From AP-15 sp035503615 (GTDB lineage Bacteria > Pseudomonadota > Alphaproteobacteria > ATCC43930 > CGMCC-115725): a DNA stretch of 64,000 nucleotides. Every line of letters begins with the position of its first letter. The stretch's first letter is position 1. This document shows, piece by piece, positions 1 to 8,673 of this stretch. The stretch covers positions 42,200 to 106,199 of the forward strand of contig DATJTI010000068.1 in NCBI GenBank assembly GCA_035503615.1, read 5' to 3'. Below the pieces are notes generated by a model. That model saw only the letters and a list, made by a program, of their open reading frames with translations, ran no database searches and had not been told where the DNA came from. The position numbers and the translations under genes are program-made.

Positions 1-759
1 ATCACCCTCGAGGACAGCTTCCGCGGCAAGCAGACCACGATCCGGGTCCCCAATCTTGTTGCCTGCGAACAATGCAGCGGGAGCGGTGCGGAGTCCGGCT
101 CCAAGCCGGTCTCCTGTCCGACCTGCCACGGGCGCGGGCGCGTGCGCACCCAGCAGGGCTTCTTCTCGATCGAACGAACCTGCCCCGGCTGCCAGGGCGC
201 CGGCCGGGTCATTGACAAGCCGTGCAAAGGCTGCGGCGGCCAGGGCCGGGTGCGACGCGAGAAGACGCTGTCGGTCAACATCCCGCCCGGGGTCGAGGAC
301 GGCACCCGCATCCGGCTCGCCGGCGAGGGCGAAGCCGGCGTGCGCAGCGCCGCCGCCGGCGATCTCTATATCTTCGTCACGGTGTCGCCGCATCGCATCT
401 TTCAGCGCGATGGCGCCAACATCCATTGCCGGGTGCCGATCCCGTTCACGACCGCCGCACTCGGGGGCACGATCGAGGTGCCGACCGTCGACGGCAGCCG
501 GGCGCGGGTCACGGTGCCGCCCGGAACCCAGTCCGGGCACCAGTTCCGGCTGAGGGCGAAAGGCATGAGCGTGCTGCGCTCGACGGCGCGCGGCGACATG
601 TTCGTCGAGGCGACGGTCGAGACCCCGGTCAACCTGACCAAGCGTCAGCAGGAGCTGCTGCGCGAATTCGAGAAGGAAGGCGAGAACCACCGCATCCACC
701 CCGAGAGCGAGGGCTTTTTTGCTCGCGTCAAGGAATTCTTCGAGGATTTGCGGGAATAG
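1..759 (+). CDS. dnaJ: Chaperone DnaJ, C-terminal part (5' end outside window)
   Basis: Co-chaperone that stimulates DnaK ATPase activity and delivers unfolded clients in the cytoplasm. The J domain and Gly/Phe linker lie upstream of the window. What remains (252 residues) starts at the entry to the zinc-finger region. Four CxxCxGxG-type motifs are visible (CEQCSGSG, CPTCHGRG, CPGCQGAG, CKGCGGQG), which bind two zinc ions in the family. They are followed by the two beta-rich client-binding domains and a charged C-terminus. The reading frame is open from base 1 and stops with TAG at 757-759. The zinc motifs are intact, so the identification is firm; only the N-terminus is missing. Confidence 0.97.
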   Translation: MTLEDSFRGKQTTIRVPNLVACEQCSGSGAESGSKPVSCPTCHGRGRVRTQQGFFSIERTCPGCQGAGRVIDKPCKGCGGQGRVRREKTLSVNIPPGVEDGTRIRLAGEGEAGVRSAAAGDLYIFVTVSPHRIFQRDGANIHCRVPIPFTTAALGGTIEVPTVDGSRARVTVPPGTQSGHQFRLRAKGMSVLRSTARGDMFVEATVETPVNLTKRQQELLREFEKEGENHRIHPESEGFFARVKEFFEDLRE

Positions 760-840
760 CTTCGCCTTCCCGGCGGGCAGCGGCCGGCGGCATTGCCAGC
801 GGCAGGTGCCGGCCGCTGTACTGGCCGACGATGGCTCGGA

Positions 841-1086
841 TCAGTAGCAGATCGGTGACGGACCTGCATAGGCGGTGCGCGGCGAGGTCGCCGCACCGCC
901 GACGGCACCGGTCAGCCCGCCGACCAGTGCGCCAAGCCCGGCATTGCCGCCGATCGCACCCAGCGCCGCCCCGGCGGCAGCACCTGCCGCCCCGGTGCTG
1001 ACCGCCCGGCATCCGGGAGTGACACCGCAACCTACGAGCGGCAGCGCGGCAACGAGAAAAACCATGGGCAGCCAATATCGTCGCAT
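841..1086 (-). CDS. Small glycine-rich lipoprotein
   Basis: Predicted 81-residue exported lipoprotein. It has a hydrophobic N-terminal signal with a lipobox-like LVGC ending near residue 20. A Gly/Ala-rich stretch follows (about residues 30-68) with GxxxG-like spacing typical of glycine-zipper outer-membrane lipoproteins. Two further cysteines occur, one after the lipobox and one near the C-terminus. It lies between convergent dnaJ and glnD, about 80 bases from dnaJ. The function is unknown. The signal and lipobox support export and lipidation; the glycine-zipper assignment is an inference from composition. Confidence 0.65.
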   Translation of the reverse strand: MRRYWLPMVFLVAALPLVGCGVTPGCRAVSTGAAGAAAGAALGAIGGNAGLGALVGGLTGAVGGAATSPRTAYAGPSPICY

Positions 1087-1202
1087 CCCGACGTCCTCGA
1101 TCGGATCGCAGCCCTGCAGGCTGCTGCTATCCGACCCAACGGCGGGCGCCCTTGGCGAGTTCCGCGATCCCGCGATGCTCGCTATGTCACGCGCGATATT
1201 CG

Positions 1203-4085
1203 CTATGTTGTAAGGGAGAGTTCGCTAGGCGCCGGCGCTGCCACCGGGTTGCCCCTTGCCAGCACCGCTTCGAGGGCATTGCGGATCTCGGCAAGCTTGC
1301 CCGGATGGTCGACCTGATGGCCAAACAGGTTCTTGACGTAGAACACGTCCACGACCTTTTCGCCATAGGTCGAGATCTTGGCGCTCGAGACCTGCAGACT
1401 GAGCCGGGTCAATTCGCGGGTCAGCTCGAACAGCAGCCCCGGCCGGTCGCGACCGTTGACCTCGATCACGGTGTGCGAGGCACTCGCCTTGTTGTCGATC
1501 AGAACCCGTGGCGCCACGGTAAACACCTGGGTGCGGCTCGGAAAAGCGGGGCTGCGGGCGAGTTCGCGATGCGGCTTCAGATCGCCGGTCAGCACATTCT
1601 CGAACACGACCGACAGCCTGGCGAGCTTGTCCGGGCGGTCGAACGGTCCGCCGGCGAGGTCCTGGACCTGGAACGTATCGAGCGCCATCCCGTTCGACAT
1701 CGTCATGATCCGGGCATCGACGATGTTGGCACCGCTGACCGCGAGCGCCCCCGCGATGCGCGAGAACAACCCGGCATGGTCGGCGGTATAGAGCGTGATC
1801 TCGGTGACCGAGCGGTCCCGATCGACCCGCTTTTCGACGGTCAGCGGGGCGCCGCTCGCCTCGGCCTCGCGCATCAGCCGGGCGTGCCGGGCATGGGTCT
1901 CGGCGTCAAACGAAAGCCAGTAGAACGGGTAGCCGCTTTTGGCAAAGGCGGCGAACTCGTCGGGACTGAAGTCGGGTAGCCGCTCACGCGCTGCATCGAG
2001 GGCCGCGGCGACTTGTGAATCGCGGGCTGCGGCGGTCAGCCCTCCCGACATCACCGCGAGCGCCTGATGATAAAGATCGCTCAGCAGTGCAGCTTTCCAG
2101 CCGTTCCACACATTGGGCCCGACCGCGCGGATGTCGGCGATGGTCAGCAGCAGCAGCAGCTTCAGCCGCTCCGGCGATTGCACCTGCGCCACAAAATCGG
2201 CGATCGTCTGCGGGTCGCCGATGTCGCGTTTGAAGGCGGTGCCGCTCATCAACAGGTGCCAGCGGACCAGCCAAGCGACCGTCTCGGTCTCCTCGGGTGA
2301 CAGGCCGAGCCGCGGCCCGAGCTTCGCTGCGATGCGCTCGCCGAGCACCGAATGGTCGCCGCCGCGACCCTTGGCGATGTCGTGCAGCAGCACCGCGATA
2401 TAGAGTGCGCGCCGCGACAGGATCGACCGGGCCAGCTCGGTGGCGAGCGGCAATTCGTCCGCGAACCGACCGGCCTCGATCCGGTGCAGGATGCCAATCG
2501 CAAACAGCGTGTGCTCGTCCACCGTGTAATGATGGTACATGTCATACTGCATCTGCGCGACGACACGGCCGAAATCGGGGATAAAGCGGCCAAACACGCC
2601 GGCTTCGTTCATGCGCCGCAGTGCGGTTTCCGGGTCCTTGGGCGAAGTCAGGATTTCGACAAACAGGCGGTTCGCCTCGGCATCTTCGCGCAGCCGCGCA
2701 TCGATCAGCCGCAGCGACCGGCTGGCGCGGCGCAATGCCCGCGGGTGAATGTCGAGCCCGCTCTGCTGCGCGACATGAAAGAGGCGGATCAGCGCCACCG
2801 GGTCGTTGGCAAAAAACTCCTCCGACGGGATCGTCAGCCGCTCGCCGTCGAGCGTGAATCCGTCGAGGCCGCGCCGGCCGATCCCCCAGCGGGCCCAGGC
2901 GAGCCGCCGCTTGCGCTGCTGATCGGCTTCGAGGATCGCACAGAAGATCCGGGTCAGGTCGCCGACCTCCTTGGCCACCAGGAAATAGTGCTTCATGAAG
3001 CGCTCGACCCCGCGGCTGCCCGCGTGATCGGTATAGCCCATGCGGCGGCCGATCTCGCCTTGCAGGTCAAAGGTCAGCCGTTCCTCGGCGCGGCCGGAGA
3101 GGTAGTGCAGATGGCAGCGCACGGTCCACAGAAAGCGCTGTGCGCGGGAAAAGCGCTGCGCCTCCTCGGCCGACAGCACGCCAAGTCCGACCAGGTCGCC
3201 GACATCGGCGATGCGGTAGATGTACCTGGCAAGCCAGAACAGCGTGTGCAGATCCCGGAGCCCGCCTTTGCCTTCCTTGATGTTCGGCTCGAGCTGGTAG
3301 CGGCTGTCGCCGACGCGGCGATGGCGCTCGTCGCGCTCGGCCAGCTTGGCCTCGATGAACTGGGCGGCGCTGCCGCGCCGGATTTCGCTGTCAAAGCGCT
3401 TTTCGAGCTCGAAGAACAACCCCTCTTCGCCCCAGAGATAGCGCGCTTCGAGCAGGGCCGTGCGGATCGTCAGATCGGCATTGGCCTGGCGCAGGCATTC
3501 CTCGACCGAGCGTGTCGCGTGCCCGATCTTCAGCCGCAGATCCCACAGAATGTAGAGCAGCAGCTCGACCACCTGCTCGGTGTGCGGGGTCTGCTTGTAC
3601 GGCAGCAGGAACAGGAGATCGAGATCGGAGGAGGGGGCCATCTCGCCACGGCCATAGCCGCCGACCGCGACCAGCGCCAGGCGCTCGCCCGAGGTCGGAT
3701 TGGCCAGCGGGTAGATTTCTGCGGTGACCACATCGAACAGTGCGCGGATCAGCTGATCCATCAGAAAGCACTGCTCGTGCACCACCGCGGTGCCGTCGCC
3801 GGCGATCTCGAACCGGCGCCGGATCTCGGCGCGGCCGGCAGCGAGCGCCGCTTTCAGCGGGCCGACCAGCGGCGCGCGATCGAGGCTCGGGGCGGCGAGC
3901 GTGCGGGCTGCCGCCGAGAGCTCTTCGGCGACGCGGCGGCGGTCGATGATCTCGCGCTGCCGGGTGATCGTCGGCATCGCCCTGCGTTTCGCAGCAGCGC
4001 CTTGCGCGGCGCCCCGAGGCTTTGTGCCGACCCGACCGAGAGCGGCGGCCGAGCGCGAGAGCGAAGGGCGAAGACCGAGATTCAT
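1203..4085 (-). CDS. glnD: Bifunctional [protein-PII] uridylyltransferase/uridylyl-removing enzyme
   Basis: Senses glutamine and uridylylates or de-uridylylates PII proteins (GlnB/GlnK), setting nitrogen assimilation. Domain order is as in the family. The nucleotidyltransferase motif GGYGRGEM followed by an SDLDLLFL metal-binding segment lies near residues 140-160. An HD phosphohydrolase motif (LLHDIAKGRGGDHS) is near 565. Two ACT domains lie near 760 and 875. Length is 960 residues from the first ATG, which has GGAG seven bases upstream. An internal ATG at 3977 would give 924 residues, closer to usual family length, so the start is not settled. The region just upstream carries an 18-bp tandem repeat. 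Confidence 0.97.
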   Translation of the reverse strand: MNLGLRPSLSRSAAALGRVGTKPRGAAQGAAAKRRAMPTITRQREIIDRRRVAEELSAAARTLAAPSLDRAPLVGPLKAALAAGRAEIRRRFEIAGDGTAVVHEQCFLMDQLIRALFDVVTAEIYPLANPTSGERLALVAVGGYGRGEMAPSSDLDLLFLLPYKQTPHTEQVVELLLYILWDLRLKIGHATRSVEECLRQANADLTIRTALLEARYLWGEEGLFFELEKRFDSEIRRGSAAQFIEAKLAERDERHRRVGDSRYQLEPNIKEGKGGLRDLHTLFWLARYIYRIADVGDLVGLGVLSAEEAQRFSRAQRFLWTVRCHLHYLSGRAEERLTFDLQGEIGRRMGYTDHAGSRGVERFMKHYFLVAKEVGDLTRIFCAILEADQQRKRRLAWARWGIGRRGLDGFTLDGERLTIPSEEFFANDPVALIRLFHVAQQSGLDIHPRALRRASRSLRLIDARLREDAEANRLFVEILTSPKDPETALRRMNEAGVFGRFIPDFGRVVAQMQYDMYHHYTVDEHTLFAIGILHRIEAGRFADELPLATELARSILSRRALYIAVLLHDIAKGRGGDHSVLGERIAAKLGPRLGLSPEETETVAWLVRWHLLMSGTAFKRDIGDPQTIADFVAQVQSPERLKLLLLLTIADIRAVGPNVWNGWKAALLSDLYHQALAVMSGGLTAAARDSQVAAALDAARERLPDFSPDEFAAFAKSGYPFYWLSFDAETHARHARLMREAEASGAPLTVEKRVDRDRSVTEITLYTADHAGLFSRIAGALAVSGANIVDARIMTMSNGMALDTFQVQDLAGGPFDRPDKLARLSVVFENVLTGDLKPHRELARSPAFPSRTQVFTVAPRVLIDNKASASHTVIEVNGRDRPGLLFELTRELTRLSLQVSSAKISTYGEKVVDVFYVKNLFGHQVDHPGKLAEIRNALEAVLARGNPVAAPAPSELSLTT

Positions 4086-4099
4086 CGGCCGGCTCCAGT

Positions 4100-4189
4100 C
4101 ATCTGGTCATAATCGGCCATCTGCCCATAATCGGCGATCCGGCCGCAATCCGCCATCCGGCCGCAATCGGCCCTCGGGTCACAAGTGGC
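4100..4189. repeat. Five-unit degenerate 18-bp tandem repeat
   Basis: Five consecutive 18-base units at 4100-4117, 4118-4135, 4136-4153, 4154-4171 and 4172-4189. The units share the pattern CATCyGGyCryAATCGGC with a few substitutions each. The array fills the gap between glnD and the SDR gene and runs over the last codons and stop of the SDR (stop at 4179-4181). There are no spacers, so this is not CRISPR. In one plus-strand frame it would read as a hexapeptide repeat, but no gene is supported there. Confidence 0.8.
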
Positions 4190-4937
4190 GCCCGGCATCG
4201 ACGGTGACGATCGACCCGGTCGTATGGGTCAGATGGGTGATGCAGGCCATCACGGCCAGCGCCACATCGTGCGCCTCGATCGCGCGTTTCAGCGGCGCCG
4301 CCGCGGCGGCCGCAGCCATCATCTCCTCGGTGCGGCCCGGGACGAAGCCGGTATGCACCATGCCGGGTGCGACGATCACGACGCGGATCTCGGGGGCGAG
4401 TACCCGCGCCAAGGCCATGCTCATCGTGTTGAGCGCGGCCTTCGAGGCGCCGTAGATGATCGAACTGCCGGTACCGTGCTGCGCTGCACCCGAAGAAATG
4501 TTGACGATGACCGCGTCGCCCGACCGGCGCAGCAGCGGCGCGAAGGCGCGGATCGTCGCGAACGGGCCGCGCACATTGGCGGTCAGAACCGCGTCGATCA
4601 GCGCGTCGTCGAGCGCTTCGAGATCATGGTGCGGCACCATCCGGGTGAAGCCGGCGGAATTGACCAGGATGTCGGCGCGGCCGAACCCGTCCTCGACCGC
4701 CGCTGCAGCCTGGCGGATCCGGGCGGTGTCCTCGAGCGGCAGATGCATCGCCCGGTGGCCGGCGCCGGGAAGCTCGGCGATCAGTGCGGCGGCGCGATCG
4801 GCGCCCTTGTTGTAGCCGACCACGACGCGTGCCCCGGCCGCTGCCAAGAGCCGCACGCTCGCCGCCCCGATACCGCTCGATCCGCCGGTCACCACCGCAA
4901 CCTTGCCGCCGAGTGGCGCACCGCCGTCTGGTGCCAT
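4179..4937 (-). CDS. SDR-family NAD(P)-dependent oxidoreductase
   Basis: Short-chain dehydrogenase/reductase of 252 residues; the substrate cannot be told from sequence. The N-terminal Rossmann motif TGGSSGIG lies near residue 17, the NSAG structural motif near 90, and the catalytic YxxxK appears as YGASK near 160, with an upstream Ser in NISSG. The C-terminus ends with the usual family pattern (SIVTVDAG). Length is typical for classical SDRs. It runs toward glnD in the same direction, but the repeat array separates them, so shared transcription is possible but unproven. It could act in fatty-acid, sugar-alcohol or secondary metabolism. Confidence 0.9.
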   Translation of the reverse strand: MAPDGGAPLGGKVAVVTGGSSGIGAASVRLLAAAGARVVVGYNKGADRAAALIAELPGAGHRAMHLPLEDTARIRQAAAAVEDGFGRADILVNSAGFTRMVPHHDLEALDDALIDAVLTANVRGPFATIRAFAPLLRRSGDAVIVNISSGAAQHGTGSSIIYGASKAALNTMSMALARVLAPEIRVVIVAPGMVHTGFVPGRTEEMMAAAAAAAPLKRAIEAHDVALAVMACITHLTHTTGSIVTVDAGRHL

Positions 4938-5136
4938 GTCCCGTCTTCCTTCCAGGTTCCGCCGCTGCGTCCGTCATGCGGAATGGGGGATGCTACCAGA
5001 GGGCGCGGCACCGATGCTTGCAAATCTGCGCGATGGGCAGGCCGGGACAGCGGCTGCCGTCGTGCGGTGGCAATCCGACGGCCCGGTTTCCCGGCGCGCA
5101 GCTCCGCAGACGGCGAACGGCCCGGCGGGGTGGGCC

Positions 5137-5181
5137 GGGCCGCGCCAAATGGGACCGTTCCAAATAGGGCCGCGCCAAATG
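5137..5181. repeat. Three-unit 15-bp tandem repeat
   Basis: Units at 5137-5151, 5152-5166 and 5167-5181. The first and third are identical (GGGCCGCGCCAAATG); the middle one differs at several positions. The array lies immediately outside the stop codon of the oxygenase gene that ends at 5187. The surrounding gap (4938-5186) holds no other gene that I can support. Confidence 0.8.
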
Positions 5182-5186
5182 CGGCG

Positions 5187-6017
5187 TCAGTTGGGATGGA
5201 AGACGAGGGTGCGCAATTCGATGCTTTCGCGCGGGAACGCATCGGGTGGGGTGGTCGGATCGGTGAACGAGGTGTGCGGCATGAAGCGTGCGCGCCCATC
5301 GGTCTTGGTGTCGGCGATCTTTAGGAGCAGCGCCTCCTCGCGCCGCATCTGCGGCACGTAATACCATTCGTGCTGCGGGTTCCATTTGACCGAATAGGTC
5401 TCGCCAACCCGCTCCCGGTAGACGAGATCGGACGGCACGAGGTCGGCGAAATCGACCGTGCGCGCATCGCACACCGCGAGCGGCGCATCCTGCAGCGGCC
5501 CGCGGATCGGTCGCCACAGGTTGATCACCTGGACCCGGCCTTTCAGCAGCTCCTCGGCGTCGTTGGGCAGCAGGTCGCGCACCCGCTGCGGGCCGGAGCG
5601 GGAGGTGTGGTCGACATGGACACGGGTTGCCGGCTGGCGCGGACCGCCGGCGGCACGGTCGGCCTGCCCCGGCACGCGGCGGCGCTGCAGATGGTCGAAG
5701 ATAAAGACGCGGCTGGCCCCGGTCTGCTCGGCGATAAAGCGCTCGGCTTCCGGGTAATAGACGCGGCGCACCTCGTCATCGTCCCAGAAGTCGTGCACCG
5801 CGCTGTGCTGCTCGACGAGCGCAAATCCCTGTCGATCGAGCGCGATCTCCGACTGGATCGGGCGCATGCTGTGGATGCGCACCTGGTGCGGCTCGGGCCT
5901 CATGTTCGAGCGCTCGCCCGGGCCCGTCTCATAGGCGTAATAGCGCGGGCGCTCGGCCATCGGCGCCAGGTAGTTGAGCTCGCCTTCGACAAACGGCAGC
6001 TCGGCGGGACTGGTCAT
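5187..6017 (-). CDS. CmcJ/AsaB-like oxygenase family protein
   Basis: Probable iron/2-oxoglutarate-type oxidoreductase of the CmcJ/NvfI (AsaB-like) family, named after beta-lactam and fungal-metabolite hydroxylases. The 276-residue product has family hallmarks: an N-terminal APMAERPRYYAYE-like segment, a central HVDHTS metal-site candidate, an INLWRP strand, a VKWNPQHEWYY segment and a C-terminal PHTSFTDP followed by RESIELRTLVF. The ATG at 6017 is chosen because AGGAG lies seven bases upstream of it; the first ATG at 6023 is too close to that site. It is divergent from the LysR gene 321 bases away, which may regulate it. The substrate is unknown. Confidence 0.8.
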   Translation of the reverse strand: MTSPAELPFVEGELNYLAPMAERPRYYAYETGPGERSNMRPEPHQVRIHSMRPIQSEIALDRQGFALVEQHSAVHDFWDDDEVRRVYYPEAERFIAEQTGASRVFIFDHLQRRRVPGQADRAAGGPRQPATRVHVDHTSRSGPQRVRDLLPNDAEELLKGRVQVINLWRPIRGPLQDAPLAVCDARTVDFADLVPSDLVYRERVGETYSVKWNPQHEWYYVPQMRREEALLLKIADTKTDGRARFMPHTSFTDPTTPPDAFPRESIELRTLVFHPN

Positions 6018-6338
6018 CCTCATTCTCCTTGATCACGACAGCGGGACGCCGGCGCAGCGCAACGATGGCGGAAGGACCGCCATCCGGGAGAGCGCTCGAA
6101 ACTCATCCGAGATGCCGAACGGCACGACGCAGAAGGGCACGACGCAGAAGGGCGGCCGCTTGCGGGCGTCGCCCCGTCTCGTGCCCGGCATGTCATGGCA
6201 CCGCCATCATATGAGTCTCGCTAACCCGGTCATCGTTGCCAGTGGAGCGTTGCTGGCGCTCTTGCGCTTAATTGATCGCGCCCGCATCTCTAGGCAAACG
6301 AGAGTTTCTCAGCCGCGGCTTAGATTTCCTCATTCGAG
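6018..6338. other. Divergent intergenic region with a perfect 15-bp duplication
   Basis: This 321-base gap separates the divergent oxygenase and LysR genes and should hold promoters for both. A perfect tandem duplication of GGCACGACGCAGAAG occupies 6121-6135 and 6136-6150. A small GAGA-GTT-TCTC dyad lies at 6300-6310, about 30 bases before the LysR start. I see no confident -35/-10 pair and no small gene. Confidence 0.6.
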
Positions 6339-7262
6339 ATGAGCCATCACCTGCCCCCGCTCGGGGCGCTGCGGGCGTTCGAGGCGGCGGCGCGGCATCT
6401 GAGCTTCAGCAAGGCGGCCGAGGAATTGTTCGTCACCCCGGCGGCGATCAGCCATCAGATCCACGCGCTCGAGCAGGATCTCGGCGTCAGGCTGTTTCAG
6501 CGGCTCAATCGCGCAGTCATGTTGACATCCTCGGCGCGGGTGTTGCTGCCGGGGCTGTCGGAAGGCTTTGCTGCGATCGAGGCCGCGGTCAGACGGCTGC
6601 GGGCGCATAACGACACCGGCACGCTGACCGTCACGGCCTCGCCATCCTTTGCCGCGAAGTGGCTGGTGCTGCGGCTGCACCGGTTTCAGGCGCGTGCCAA
6701 CGAGGTCGATGTACGGATTTCCGCGACCGACGAGGTCATCGATCTGAGCAAGGGTGATTTCGACCTGGCAATCCGCTACGGCACCGGGCATTACCCGGGG
6801 CTCGAGGTCGAGCGGCTCTTCACCAACGAGGTGTTTCCGGCGTGCAGCCCGCAGCTCCTGGTTGCCGGTCCGCCGCTGCGGATCCCCGACGATCTGCGTC
6901 ACCATGCGCTGATCCACGATCAGGCGGTCGAGCGCGACCCGTTGGTGCCGACCTGGCCGATGTGGCTCAAGGCGGCCGGGGTCAAGGATATCGCGGCGAC
7001 CACCGGGCTCAGCTTCAACAACATGCATCTGGCGCTCGACGCGGCGATCGCCGGCCATGGCGTGGTGCTGGCCTACAGCACGATCGCCGCTGCCGATCTC
7101 GCCGCCGGGCGGCTGGTGCGGCTGTTCTCGCTGTCGCTGCCGGACCAGTTCGCCTATTACATCGTCAACGTGCCGGGGGCACTCGAACGGCCCAAGGTGC
7201 GCGCGTTTCGCGATTGGCTGCGCGAGGAGGCGGACCGGCAGCCCGAGCCGGTTCCTGTCTAG
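6339..7262 (+). CDS. LysR-family transcriptional regulator (GcvA-like)
   Basis: DNA-binding regulator of 307 residues. The N-terminal winged helix-turn-helix is clear: LRAFEAAARHLSFSKAAEEL followed by TPAAISHQI, the typical GcvA-subgroup pattern. A LysR substrate-binding domain follows (from about residue 95) and contains the DFDLAIRYG segment usual in this subgroup. Targets are usually the divergent neighbour, here the CmcJ/AsaB-like oxygenase; that is inference. Its TAG stop overlaps the stop of the convergent PEP-CTERM gene in the shared tetranucleotide CTAG. No good ribosome-binding site precedes the ATG. Confidence 0.92.
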   Translation: MSHHLPPLGALRAFEAAARHLSFSKAAEELFVTPAAISHQIHALEQDLGVRLFQRLNRAVMLTSSARVLLPGLSEGFAAIEAAVRRLRAHNDTGTLTVTASPSFAAKWLVLRLHRFQARANEVDVRISATDEVIDLSKGDFDLAIRYGTGHYPGLEVERLFTNEVFPACSPQLLVAGPPLRIPDDLRHHALIHDQAVERDPLVPTWPMWLKAAGVKDIAATTGLSFNNMHLALDAAIAGHGVVLAYSTIAAADLAAGRLVRLFSLSLPDQFAYYIVNVPGALERPKVRAFRDWLREEADRQPEPVPV

Positions 7263-7936
7263 GCCGCCGCCAGGCGGCGACGCCCGGTGATGGTGCGCCA
7301 CCAGCCGAGCCCGGCCAAGGCCAGCAGAGCCGAGCCGAGCAGTGCCAGCGATCCGGGCTCGGGCGTGTCGATGATCCCGGCGTCGATGCTGCTGAGGCTG
7401 TTCGCTCCAGCGCTGACGGTGACGATTTCGGTCAGCGAGTAGGGGCTGGCGATCGGCGGCACCGCGACGGTGGCCGACTGGTTGTCGAGCAACCCGGCGC
7501 TGAGCAGGCTGGCGGTACCGAATGGTATGTCCGAAGCATCGAAATAGGTGTTCATCGTTGCTTGACTGTTCTTGTAGACGCCGCTGATGTCGCTCACGAA
7601 CTCCCTGATCTCGTTGGTCGAGGTGAAGCCCGTCTCGCTCAGCGACACGGTCAGCGTCCCGCCTGTGGTGCCGGTCGTCAGATCGAGCGAGGTCAGATCG
7701 AGGATCGGCTGGGACAGCAGCCCGACCGCGGGATAGCCGGTGCCGACATCGATGCTGGCGGTGAAATTGCCGATCGCACCGCTGTAGGAGGCGATGCCGG
7801 GGGTCGCCAGATCATTGACCGAGGCGGTGTTGACGCCGTCGGTCGCGGTCAGAAAGATTTCCGCGCGAGCCTGCGATGCGTAACCCGCCGCGACGGCCAA
7901 TGCGACGACGGTCAGCGACGTGCGCAGAGTGTTCAT
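7259..7936 (-). CDS. PEP-CTERM sorting-domain protein
   Basis: Exported 225-residue protein ending in a PEP-CTERM tail: TPEPGSLALLGSALLALAGL, then an aromatic/basic tail with RRRL. In the family an exosortase recognises and cleaves this signal, usually linked to exopolysaccharide production. The N-terminus has a signal peptide (MNTLRTSLTVVALAVAAGYA, ending near ARA). The ATG at 7936 places the signal peptide first; an upstream start at 7978 would add 14 residues before it. The central part is Ser/Thr/Gly-rich with no recognised enzyme domain. No exosortase is in the window. Two decayed PEP-CTERM loci occur near 55.4 and 61.3 kb. Confidence 0.88.
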   Translation of the reverse strand: MNTLRTSLTVVALAVAAGYASQARAEIFLTATDGVNTASVNDLATPGIASYSGAIGNFTASIDVGTGYPAVGLLSQPILDLTSLDLTTGTTGGTLTVSLSETGFTSTNEIREFVSDISGVYKNSQATMNTYFDASDIPFGTASLLSAGLLDNQSATVAVPPIASPYSLTEIVTVSAGANSLSSIDAGIIDTPEPGSLALLGSALLALAGLGWWRTITGRRRLAAA

Positions 7937-7951
7937 GGTCCCGATCCTCTC

Positions 7952-7993
7952 GATCAACCCAGATACTTCAGCGATCAACTCAGCTGCTTCAGC
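7952..7993. repeat. Two-unit 21-bp tandem repeat
   Basis: Units at 7952-7972 and 7973-7993 share GATCAACyCAGmTrCTTCAGC with a few differences. They lie 15-57 bases upstream of the PEP-CTERM start codon, probably in its untranslated leader. Confidence 0.7.
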
Positions 7994-8241
7994 CGAAATC
8001 CGCTACGGCCTCCGTGTTAGTATTTACAGAGTTGCGAAAAATTTCTCAATAAAATTCATCGTTAACGCGTAATACTTTTGGTTAATTTAACTATATTGTG
8101 ATTTTGTTCGGCAGATTCCGACCGCTTTGGCCCGGCGATCCAATGCGGTGCCCGCCGGCACGGCGCTGATCGTCACTTTCGGCTTCTCCTGCGGCCTTGG
8201 GTTCAATAGTGTCGCCGCCGCATCACCTCAGGGGGGAAGCC
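7994..8241. promoter_or_regulatory. AT-rich divergent promoter region
   Basis: Between the divergent PEP-CTERM and CHRD genes, bases 8020-8100 are strongly AT-rich in an otherwise GC-rich window, with TTAATTTAACTATATTGTG near 8084-8102. This is where promoters for both exported proteins would be expected. I cannot assign -35/-10 boxes with confidence. A good ribosome-binding site (GGGGGGAAG) precedes the CHRD ATG at 8242. Confidence 0.45.
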
Positions 8242-8673
8242 ATGCACCATCCGCGATTCATCATTATCGCAGCTTTTGCCGTGCTGATGGTCTCGGCCAC
8301 TGGGCACGCCGCGACGCGGGTCTTCAAGGCGACTCTCAACGGTTCCAGCGAGGTGCCGCCAACCACCAGCACTGCGACCGGCACGGCAACCGCCAGCCTC
8401 GATACGGCAACCCGCCGGCTGAGCTGGGAGGTGACTTATTCGGGGCTTACCGGCCCCGCCAAAGCCGCCCATATCCACGGTCCCGCCGCGCCCGGCAGAA
8501 ACGCCCCGGTCGCCGTCCCGCTCACCGGCAGCCTCGCCAGCCCGATCAAGGGCTCCGCCGTGCTGACCGCGGCCCAGGTGGCGAGCCTCGAGGCCGGCGA
8601 CGACTACATCAACATTCATACCGCGAAGAATCCGGGCGGCGAAATCCGCGGCCAACTGATGCCGGCGCCGTAG
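8242..8673 (+). CDS. Secreted CHRD-domain protein
   Basis: Exported protein of 143 residues. A signal peptide (about residues 1-24, ending near HAA) is followed by one CHRD (chordin-like) domain over most of the mature chain. Typical CHRD features are visible: an ATLNGSSEVPP opening, AAHIHGPA in the middle, and a DYINIHT segment followed by NPGGEIRGQL at the end. Bacterial CHRD proteins are secreted or surface proteins of unknown role. The start is the ATG at 8242 with a strong purine-rich site; the 15-residue upstream extension is unlikely. It is divergent from the PEP-CTERM gene, so the two may share control. Confidence 0.9.
   Translation: MHHPRFIIIAAFAVLMVSATGHAATRVFKATLNGSSEVPPTTSTATGTATASLDTATRRLSWEVTYSGLTGPAKAAHIHGPAAPGRNAPVAVPLTGSLASPIKGSAVLTAAQVASLEAGDDYINIHTAKNPGGEIRGQLMPAP

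Noticed and set aside
2352..4112. 586-codon open frame on the plus strand
   Set aside because: Antisense to glnD, whose domains are all clear on the other strand.
4100..4189. Possible CRISPR array
   Set aside because: Units are 18 bases, degenerate and directly adjacent without spacers, and there are no cas genes.
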